From assembly GCA_945936265.1 (NCBI GenBank), contig CAMETB010000081.1:1-6778 (forward strand): a DNA stretch of 6,778 nt, read 5' to 3'. Origin of the DNA: an uncultured Clostridia bacterium. Lineage in GTDB: Bacteria > Bacillota > Clostridia > Oscillospirales > CAG-272. A model generated the notes under the pieces. It was not told the origin of the DNA, did no database searches, and saw only the letters and a program-made list of their open reading frames with translations. Each line of letters starts with the position of its first letter. The first letter of the stretch is position 1. Positions 1 through 4,629 of this stretch are shown here, piece by piece. Position numbers and translations under genes: made by a program.

Positions 1-56
1 TCGTATGAACTTCTACTTTTTTATTTGCTGTTGCACTTGATAGTATAATTCACCAA

Positions 57-122
57 TACTTAAAAAAACTGAGTGCCTTAGTACTTGCGGAAGAGCAAAA
101 GAACGGGAAAAGGCGTTCATAA
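57..122 (+). pseudogene. IS3 OrfA, C-terminal remnant
   Basis: In frame 3 the translation YLKKLSALVLAEEQKNGKRR ends one serine later at the TAA at 120-122. This matches the usual C-terminal end of IS3-family OrfA proteins (AYLKKLxALV...), which follows their leucine-zipper region. Upstream in the same frame the residues (FAVALDSIIHQ) do not resemble an OrfA and a TGA lies at 6-8, so the HTH and most of the zipper are absent from this window. The remnant overlaps orfB and carries the frameshift site. What remains cannot bind DNA by itself. Confidence 0.7.
62..68 (+). other. A7 slippery site for -1 frameshifting
   Basis: The heptamer reads A AAA AAA in the OrfA frame (TTA AAA AAA CTG) and slips to CTT AAA AAA ACT in the OrfB frame. 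It sits where the two IS3 frames overlap, the usual place for programmed -1 frameshifting in this family. I did not identify a convincing downstream stimulatory hairpin by eye. Confidence 0.65.
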
Positions 123-958
123 TCTCTGAACTAAGGCAAAAATATCCGCTGAAAGATTTATTACAGCTGTCCGGATTAGCAAGAAGTACATTTTACTATT
201 ATCTTAAGAACAACATAAAAAACAAATACGAGCAAGAAGAGAAAGAAATCTCTTCGGTGTTTGAGGCTAACAAAGGCAGATATGGGTATAGGCGAATTTT
301 AACTGAGCTTCGAGTCAAAGGTTATACAATCAATCACAAAACCGTGTTAAAGTTAATGAAAAAGCTTGGCTTAAAGGGCAAACAGCGTAAAAACGGTAAG
401 TACCACTCATACAAGGGCGAAGTGGGTAAAGTAGCGGATAATCTTCTAAGAAGAGACTTTCATGCGGACAAGCCCTTTGAGAAACTCACCACCGATGTTA
501 CCGAGTTTAAGGTTTGCAACGATAGAGTATATCTTTCACCTGTAATGGATCTGTATAATCGGGAGATTGTTTCTTATTCAATCTCGCTCAGTCCTAACCT
601 TTGGCAGATACGAGAGATGCTCAACGGGTTATTTGAAAAACTTCCCGATGATGCGAGACCGGTGTTTCACTCTGACCAAGGCTGGCAATATCAGCACGCT
701 GAATACCAACGTCTGCTTTCCGAACACAACATTACACAGAGTATGTCCCGAAAAGGAAATTGCATGGATAACGGTGCGATGGAAAACTTTTTTGGCAGGC
801 TAAAAGTTGAAATGTTTTACGGCGAAAAATTTGAAAGCGTTAACGCTTTCATTGATGAGCTGAAAGAATATATTTATTATTACAACAACGACAGAATTTC
901 CACAAAACTAAAAGGAATGAGCCCGGTCCAATTCCGAACTCATTCCACAGTAAATTAA
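62..958 (+). CDS. IS3-family transposase OrfB (DDE integrase core)
   Basis: This is the catalytic half of an IS3-family transposase, which would cut and join element ends as an OrfAB fusion. The frame is open from 44 to the TAA at 956-958 and gives about 298 residues from the slippery site. An N-terminal HTH_21-like segment (RSTFYYYL) is followed by GRYGYRR and then an rve domain. The DD(35)E triad is visible as D in TTDVTEF (codon 494-496), D in FHSDQGWQY and E in NGAMENFFGRLK, with 35 residues between the second D and the E. The C-terminal NDRIS...MSPVQFR is typical. No ATG precedes the core in this frame; OrfB of this family is normally made by -1 frameshifting from OrfA. An in-frame GTG at 257 could start a shorter 233-aa form that keeps the triad but loses the HTH segment. 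The catalytic part looks intact; expression is doubtful because orfA is truncated. Confidence 0.85.
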   Translation, partial: KKTECLSTCGRAKEREKAFIISELRQKYPLKDLLQLSGLARSTFYYYLKNNIKNKYEQEEKEISSVFEANKGRYGYRRILTELRVKGYTINHKTVLKLMKKLGLKGKQRKNGKYHSYKGEVGKVADNLLRRDFHADKPFEKLTTDVTEFKVCNDRVYLSPVMDLYNREIVSYSISLSPNLWQIREMLNGLFEKLPDDARPVFHSDQGWQYQHAEYQRLLSEHNITQSMSRKGNCMDNGAMENFFGRLKVEMFYGEKFESVNAFIDELKEYIYYYNNDRISTKLKGMSPVQFRTHSTVN

Positions 959-969
959 ATATTATTTTT

Positions 970-994
970 TGTCTAAACTTTTGGGTTCACTTCA
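970..994 (+). repeat. Right terminal inverted repeat of the IS3 element
   Basis: The 25 bp after the orfB stop begin with TGTCTAAACTTT and end with GGTTCACTTCA. Read inward on the other strand this is TGAAGTGAACCC..., the common terminal-repeat sequence of many Firmicutes IS3-family elements. It lies 11 bp beyond the orfB stop, as expected. The mate is not in the window, so a target duplication cannot be assessed. Confidence 0.7.
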
Positions 995-1033
995 AGCAGA
1001 GGGGAATTTTTTATATCTGTTTTGAAAAGTATA

Positions 1034-1062
1034 TTGTCAAGTCAAACATCCTGTGATAAAAT
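1034..1062 (+). promoter_or_regulatory. Sigma-A promoter for the methyltransferase-like gene
   Basis: A -35 box TTGTCA (1034-1039) lies 17 bp before a -10 box TAAAAT (1057-1062), preceded by TGA at 1054-1056, which makes an extended -10. The predicted start near 1069 leaves a leader of only about 12 nt that holds the AGGAGG ribosome binding site. The promoter lies outside the IS right end, so the gene need not depend on the element. Confidence 0.7.
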
Positions 1063-1080
1063 TATTAAAAAGGAGGGGCT

Positions 1081-2127
1081 ATGGATAAGAAGGATTTTGA
1101 AAAATTAAAAAAAATCAAAAAGCGGGAAGCACTTAATTACAGGGTAGTTGAAATACTTGCATCGTATCTTAACAAATGCCCCCGACTTATTGACGAGCAA
1201 ACGGTAAAAGAGATAACGGGCGGGGACAAAAACTGCGATGAAACTGCGGTAAGGGCGTTCCTGGCAAGCGCTTTCATCGAGGACGAAGAGACGGAGAGGC
1301 TCATCGAGAACGAGTATTTCAAAAAGGGAATATATAAACTTGACCCCGAAAAATACGAAAACGACCCGTATTTCAAAAATATAAAAATAAGTACGAAACA
1401 GATAGGAAATTGCAGCCTGGGATATGAAACGTACGAGCCTTACGAGTGCTTTGTCTGCAACGAGAGCATATGTGTGGACGATTTTACGGAGATACCGCAG
1501 ATAGGCTTTTTTGACAGGAAGTTTTCGTTCCCCGCCGTATTTGAAAACGGCGTTGAGTGGATGGCGATAAAGCCAAACGAGATTGAAACGATGAGGGAGC
1601 ATATCGAAAAGGCGCATGGCAATGTTATAACCTTTGGGCTGGGGCTTGGTTATTTTACCTATATGGCAAGTGAAAAGGAAAACGTATCAAGCGTTACCGT
1701 AATAGAGCAGAACGAAAACGTAATATCGCTTTTTGAAAACAATATATTGCCGAAATTTTCTCACCCCGAAAAGATACGTATAATAAAATATGATGCTTTT
1801 GATTACGTAAAAGAGAAAATGGGCGGGGAAGTGTACGATTTTGCGTTTGTTGACCTGTGGCACGACGTGTCCGACGGGACGGAGATGTATATTAAAATGA
1901 AAAAATCGGAGCATTTTGCCCCGAAAACCGAATTTTCATATTGGATAGAGAGATCAATTCTTTTGTTTATAAGATGGAAACTTTTTGACAAACTTCTTGA
2001 AGGAGTCGATCTTGAAAAAGGCGGCACAGTGTCGCCGGAAAGCGAAAAAATCAATTCTTTAACGCTTGCACAGATTGAAAATATACTCTCACACGATTAT
2101 CTTAAAAATTTTGTAAAATTCATATAA
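1081..2127 (+). CDS. SAM-methyltransferase/spermidine-synthase-like protein, unknown role
   Basis: A 348-residue soluble protein with no signal peptide or membrane segment. The start is well supported: AGGAGG at 1071-1076 is 4 bp from the ATG. The N-terminal ~175 residues are charged and not recognised; residues 111-131 contain three cysteines (C111, C123, C126) and C131. Residues 182-262 look like a class I Rossmann methyltransferase core: motif I VITFGLGLGYFTYMA (182-196), an acidic residue after strand 2 (VTVIEQN, E209), a motif-III-like KYDAFDYV with D238, and motif IV YDFAFVDLWHD (252-262). This order resembles spermidine synthases and related enzymes, but the polyamine-site residues are not evident, so I do not assign that reaction. 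The C-terminal ~70 residues are helical and unrecognised. It is monocistronic, with its own promoter, and convergent with the toxin-antitoxin cassette. SAM binding is an inference; the substrate is unknown. Confidence 0.7.
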   Translation: MDKKDFEKLKKIKKREALNYRVVEILASYLNKCPRLIDEQTVKEITGGDKNCDETAVRAFLASAFIEDEETERLIENEYFKKGIYKLDPEKYENDPYFKNIKISTKQIGNCSLGYETYEPYECFVCNESICVDDFTEIPQIGFFDRKFSFPAVFENGVEWMAIKPNEIETMREHIEKAHGNVITFGLGLGYFTYMASEKENVSSVTVIEQNENVISLFENNILPKFSHPEKIRIIKYDAFDYVKEKMGGEVYDFAFVDLWHDVSDGTEMYIKMKKSEHFAPKTEFSYWIERSILLFIRWKLFDKLLEGVDLEKGGTVSPESEKINSLTLAQIENILSHDYLKNFVKFI

Positions 2128-2143
2128 AACAGGTGCCGTATAC

Positions 2144-2187
2144 TGCCCTTTGGGGCAAGTGAAGTTTACCGTGAAGCAACTTCACTT
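2144..2187. repeat. Tandem inverted repeats between convergent genes
   Basis: Two hairpins are visible: TGCCC-tttg-GGGCA (2144-2157), then a 10-bp perfect stem AAGTGAAGTT (2157-2166) / AACTTCACTT (2178-2187) with an 11-nt loop. A further short pairing, TACCG (2167-2171) with CGGTA (2191-2195), overlaps it. The word GTGAAG occurs at 2159 and again at 2171. Neither hairpin has a good T-tract (only TTTT at 2186-2189), so it is at best a weak terminator for the + strand gene ending at 2127. Intergenic repeats built on alternating GTGAAG/CTTCAC words are something I recall from clostridial genomes; membership here is an inference. Confidence 0.5.
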
Positions 2188-2238
2188 TTGCGGTAGCAAG
2201 AGCTTAACAACATACGATAAATATGACGATAAAAGCTT

Positions 2239-2877
2239 TTATTCTTCAAACAAATCCTCTATATTGCAACCAAGCGTTTTTGATAATCTGAAAAGAATAT
2301 CTGCTTGTGCTTTGTTGATGTCGTTGTGGCGTTGCTCGTACATTTGTATGTTACGAATGGAAACCTCGGACTTTTGTGCAAGCTGTTTTTGGGATAATCC
2401 TGCCGCAGTACGTATTCTTTTGAGATTTGTTTCTTTTTTATGTCCATCAATATATTCGTCTGCAACAGTAAAGAACTTTGTTATATCTGCTTCGTGTAGC
2501 GTATCGTATAAAGCCAAAACTTTTTCAATAGGGAACGCTTTGTTTATGTTAAAGAAAGAGGTTGCTTTATAATTTTGATATTGAGCCAAAGCCCAACCAG
2601 CCCAATAAAATTCCGAACGGCTAAAAAACGGCTTGGGAGAAAGCAATCTGCTATTTGCAACCGTAGCATTAACAACGAGGTTTAACAAATCTATTGCGGA
2701 ATATCCAACTAAAAATCTCGGATTACCCCTTTCAATTTGTTTTGCCACGTCGGAAGAAGCAAACATATTCCAATATACCTTTGGCTCGTATCCACAAGCT
2801 ACCGCATATTCAAACATTGTACCTATATTTGCGGCGACGCTATCTAAATATCTAACGTCATAAGATTTTATCGCCAT
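2239..2877 (-). CDS. XRE-family HTH protein, probable antitoxin and autorepressor
   Basis: A 212-aa protein. Residues 150-209 are a Cro/C1-type (XRE) helix-turn-helix, with the recognition region in GLSQKQLAQKSEVSIRNIQ and the typical ending LGCNIEDLFE. Residues 1-145 form an N-terminal domain with FEYAVACGYEPKVYW, IERGNPRFLVGYSA and SEFYWAGWALAQYQNYK. I recall this pattern from XRE proteins encoded next to DUF3990 proteins, where it probably binds the toxin. The ATG at 2877 follows AAGGGG with 7 bp spacing and lies inside the 3' end of the upstream gene (20-bp overlap), so the two are translationally linked. Inference: it neutralises the DUF3990 protein and represses the shared promoter through its HTH. 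The gene ends 112 bp from the convergent + strand gene. No experiment supports the antitoxin role of this copy. Confidence 0.8.
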   Translation of the reverse strand: MAIKSYDVRYLDSVAANIGTMFEYAVACGYEPKVYWNMFASSDVAKQIERGNPRFLVGYSAIDLLNLVVNATVANSRLLSPKPFFSRSEFYWAGWALAQYQNYKATSFFNINKAFPIEKVLALYDTLHEADITKFFTVADEYIDGHKKETNLKRIRTAAGLSQKQLAQKSEVSIRNIQMYEQRHNDINKAQADILFRLSKTLGCNIEDLFEE

Positions 2878-3529
2878 TTTTAAGCCCCTTTCTGATAATA
2901 TCCATTACGAATAACCCGTCCGCCACCAAACCTTGTCTGTGGCCACTCAAATACGTTTCTCGTGCTTTTTTATCACGACTAACCCGTTTTACGTAATATT
3001 CTTTACATTCGGCTGATTCATAATTTATATATTTTACCGTATCGAAAGCCTTTTTTGACTTTAACACTATTTGAATACCGAGCTCACCAAGCTGCATAGC
3101 TTCGGCAAGCTGTTCAACGGAAATAGTGTTGTTTATGAAGTCTTTTGCAAAACTAAAATAAGAATCGTCTGCACGATAACCTATAATTACGTCATATTCT
3201 TCCACATCAACGTAAAAGTTTTCTAATATATATTCTTTTGCCTGCGCTGAAATAGGTGTATTAACGTCAAACGTTCTGAATTTCAATAAAATTGCCATCC
3301 AATTAAGAATGGAATACTTTTCTTCTCTTAAATCTAAAACTTTGTATGCACTTAAATCAATTTCATATTGATTGGCATATCCATTTGTTTCATTGTCGGA
3401 ACAAGCCCACTCTTTTGCAAGCTCAACGTTTTCAGTACAGTAAAAACCCAACCCGTAATCGTTCCTTTTATTACCTTTGCCAAATTCGGGCTTTTCAATA
3501 ATATCTTTTGAACCGTGATAAATAATCAT
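2858..3529 (-). CDS. DUF3990 family protein, probable ADP-ribosyltransferase toxin
   Basis: A 223-aa protein whose first ~165 residues match DUF3990, a family placed among ADP-ribosyltransferase (ART) folds. Visible motifs: IIYHGS (2-7, H5), NDYGLGFYCTENVELAKEWA (23-42, Y30 in GFY), DVIIGYRADDSYF (113-125) and GELGIQIVLKSKKA (148-161, Q153). By analogy with H-Y-E type ARTs, H5, Y30 and a third residue around Q153 are candidate NAD-site positions; this is inference. The C-terminal tail (165-223) is charged and resembles the extension seen in longer members. No signal or membrane segment, so it acts in the cytoplasm. The ATG at 3529 follows AAGGA (3541-3545) and GGTG at closer spacing. It is first in a two-gene operon, ahead of the antitoxin. 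The target (protein, nucleic acid or small molecule) cannot be read from sequence. Confidence 0.8.
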   Translation of the reverse strand: MIIYHGSKDIIEKPEFGKGNKRNDYGLGFYCTENVELAKEWACSDNETNGYANQYEIDLSAYKVLDLREEKYSILNWMAILLKFRTFDVNTPISAQAKEYILENFYVDVEEYDVIIGYRADDSYFSFAKDFINNTISVEQLAEAMQLGELGIQIVLKSKKAFDTVKYINYESAECKEYYVKRVSRDKKARETYLSGHRQGLVADGLFVMDIIRKGLKNGDKIL

Positions 3530-3552
3530 AAAGCTTCACCATCCTTGCCAAT

Positions 3553-3581
3553 ATTATATCATTAAAATGTCACCTTGTCAA
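3553..3581 (-). promoter_or_regulatory. Consensus sigma-A promoter of the toxin-antitoxin operon
   Basis: On the minus strand a perfect -35 TTGACA (3581-3576) is 17 bp from a perfect -10 TATAAT (3558-3553). Transcription should start near 3546, giving a leader of about 17 nt before the DUF3990 start codon. A full-consensus promoter with an operator-like sequence over the -10 box implies strong expression held down by a repressor. Confidence 0.85.
3557..3569. promoter_or_regulatory. Operator-like site O1 over the -10/spacer
   Basis: TATCATTAAAATG on the + strand is identical to the first 13 bp of the palindrome at 3609-3624. Here the second half-site is imperfect (AATGTCA rather than AATGATA). 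It overlaps the upstream two bases of the -10 hexamer and much of the spacer, so a protein bound here would block RNA polymerase. The XRE protein of the operon is the obvious candidate; binding is inferred. Confidence 0.6.
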
Positions 3582-3608
3582 TATATTGTTGCACCCTAAA
3601 GTAAAAAT

Positions 3609-3624
3609 TATCATTAAAATGATA
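3609..3624. promoter_or_regulatory. Operator-like palindrome O2 upstream of the -35
   Basis: TATCATT-AA-AATGATA is an inverted repeat with two 7-bp arms and a 2-bp centre. Its first 13 bases repeat O1 exactly, 52 bp away start to start, which is close to five helical turns. It lies about 28 bp upstream of the -35 box. A dimeric HTH repressor could occupy both sites on the same DNA face. Confidence 0.6.
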
Positions 3625-3635
3625 TAGATTTTTGT

Positions 3636-3677
3636 AAAAAAAGAGCTTGGAGGATAAATCCAAGCTCTGATTTTTTT
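3636..3677. terminator. Bidirectional rho-independent terminator
   Basis: A perfect 10-bp stem AGAGCTTGGA (3642-3651) / TCCAAGCTCT (3659-3668) with loop GGATAAA. It is flanked by seven A's at 3636-3642 and seven T's at 3671-3677, so it has a T-tract on either strand. On the minus strand it should end the dxs-ispE transcript about 100 bp after ispE, insulating the toxin-antitoxin promoter just downstream. Confidence 0.85.
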
Positions 3678-3686
3678 GACCGCTTT

Positions 3687-3704
3687 AAGTGAAGCTTTAA
3701 CAAC
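3687..3704. repeat. Short sequence related to the far flank of the cassette
   Basis: AAGTGAAG (3687-3694) and TTAACAAC (3697-3704) sit almost side by side here. The same two 8-mers occur at 2157-2164 and 2204-2211 on the other side of the toxin-antitoxin cassette, in the same order and orientation but 39 bp apart. GTGAAGCTTT at 3689-3698 is also the inverted partner of AAAGCTTCAC at 3530-3539, next to the toxin start codon. The function is unknown; it may mark a recombination or repeat-element boundary. Confidence 0.35.
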
Positions 3705-3731
3705 TCAAATATTGAGGCTTTTCGTAGGGCG

Positions 3732-3749
3732 GGCGGGCTTGCTCCCGCC
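3732..3749. repeat. GC-rich REP-like palindrome downstream of ispE
   Basis: GGCGGG-cttgct-CCCGCC forms a 6-bp GC-only stem with a 6-nt loop in otherwise AT-rich spacer DNA. No T-tract follows on either strand, so it is not a canonical terminator. GC-rich hairpins of the form GTAGGG...CCCGCC between genes recall dispersed REP-like repeats of Clostridia; only a genome-wide count would confirm this. It could protect the ispE 3' end. Confidence 0.5.
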
Positions 3750-3774
3750 GTTTATCAAAGATACTTTAAGAGCA

Positions 3775-4629
3775 TCACGCTATTACGGGAGTAACGGCAT
3801 AAGCGTTTATTCCAAGCGACAAAAGAGCGTTCTTTGCGCCGATTGCTTTTTTCTCATCATCGAAAAGACCGATAAAGGATGGACCGCTGCCGCTTACGCA
3901 GGAGCCGAGCGCACCGTAAGAGGAAAAAGTGTCCTCTATTCTTTTATCGGTAGCGTTGACAAACGAGAAAGCGTTATACATAAGCTTTCCTATCATTTTT
4001 AAGTCGCCTTTTGAGAGCGCGCCAACAAACATATCCTCGGAGATGATTTTTCTCTCGCCCGATTCGTCAAGTTTTGCGTACATAGAAGCGGTTGACTCTT
4101 TTTTACCGCTTATCGCAATAACTATGAAACATTCTGAAAGAGGGGGGCAAGGTAGGAGCAATTCTCCTATTCCCTTTGCCACGGCAGAACCGCCTTTTAT
4201 GCAGAACGGAACGTCCGCACCGAGCGATTTTCCGATTGTAAGGAGTTCGTTTTCACTTAGTATATTGCCGTACAGGCAGTTAAGACCTTTAAGCACCGCG
4301 GCGGCGTCGGCACTGCCTCCGCCAAGCCCTGCGGATATCGGTATATTCTTTTTTATTACCGCCGAGGCACATGATTTTAGCTCCGAAAATTCAAAAAATT
4401 TTTTTATAGCGTCGTAAACTATGTTATTGTCGTCTGATAAATCCGGGTGATTTTCAACGGTTACCGAGATAAATTCCGTATCTGCCGTCAGTTCTATCTC
4501 GTCATACAGAGAAACGGTTTGCATAACGGTCACAATATCGTGATATCCGTCGTTGCGTTTTTTTGAAACTTCGAGGAACGGATTTATTTTTGCCGGAGCA
4601 ATAAGAGATAAACTTTTAATATCAGCCAT
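3775..4629 (-). CDS. ispE: 4-(cytidine 5'-diphospho)-2-C-methyl-D-erythritol kinase
   Basis: Cytosolic GHMP-family kinase that phosphorylates the 2-OH of CDP-methylerythritol with ATP in the MEP isoprenoid pathway. At 284 residues it has the usual length. Motif 1 is APAKINPFLEV (11-21) with catalytic K14; this motif usually reads PxKINLFL, so P17 for Leu is a small deviation. The glycine-rich ATP loop is PISAGLGGGSADAAAVL (97-113). GADVPFC holds the catalytic Asp (D139), and motif 3 is GSCVSGSGPS (242-251). The ATG at 4629 overlaps the end of dxs by 8 bp, and AAGGA (4638-4642) within dxs lies 8 bp upstream, so translation is coupled to dxs. Transcription runs to the terminator at 3636-3677. 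The ispD and ispF genes that flank the step are not in this window. All catalytic motifs are intact. Confidence 0.96.
   Translation of the reverse strand: MADIKSLSLIAPAKINPFLEVSKKRNDGYHDIVTVMQTVSLYDEIELTADTEFISVTVENHPDLSDDNNIVYDAIKKFFEFSELKSCASAVIKKNIPISAGLGGGSADAAAVLKGLNCLYGNILSENELLTIGKSLGADVPFCIKGGSAVAKGIGELLLPCPPLSECFIVIAISGKKESTASMYAKLDESGERKIISEDMFVGALSKGDLKMIGKLMYNAFSFVNATDKRIEDTFSSYGALGSCVSGSGPSFIGLFDDEKKAIGAKNALLSLGINAYAVTPVIA

Larger units (their letters stand above)
57..994 (+). mobile_element. IS3-family insertion sequence, left part missing
   Basis: Seen: the last codons of an orfA, an overlapping orfB in the -1 frame with a complete DDE catalytic core, and just after orfB a typical IS3-family right terminal inverted repeat at 970-994 (begins TGTCTAAACTTT, ends GGTTCACTTCA). 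The matching left repeat (TGAAGTGAACCC...) is not present upstream, and the orfA frame shows no recognisable OrfA sequence before about position 57. The element is therefore 5'-truncated or interrupted. The start at 57 is my estimate of the breakpoint and is good to a few bases. With orfA missing, self-mobilisation is unlikely, although OrfB might still be made from an internal start. Confidence 0.85.

Noticed and set aside
31..49. TTGCAC followed by TATAAT as a promoter into the IS
   Set aside because: The two boxes are only 7 bp apart and no acceptable -35 lies 16-18 bp before TATAAT, so there is no standard promoter despite the good -10.
1105..1617. A 170-codon open frame on the minus strand opposite the methyltransferase-like gene
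   Set aside because: It lies fully inside the + strand gene, which has a strong promoter, ribosome binding site and recognisable motifs. The antisense product is low-complexity and aromatic-rich with no recognisable domain.
2150..2572. A 140-codon + strand open frame opposite the XRE gene
   Set aside because: It is the shadow of the HTH domain in the other strand, has no ribosome binding site, and starts within the inverted-repeat spacer.
3585..3594. GTTGCAC shared between 30-36 and the toxin-antitoxin upstream region, as a common mobile-element end
   Set aside because: Only 7-8 bases match and the surrounding sequence diverges at once; this is expected by chance in AT-rich spacers.
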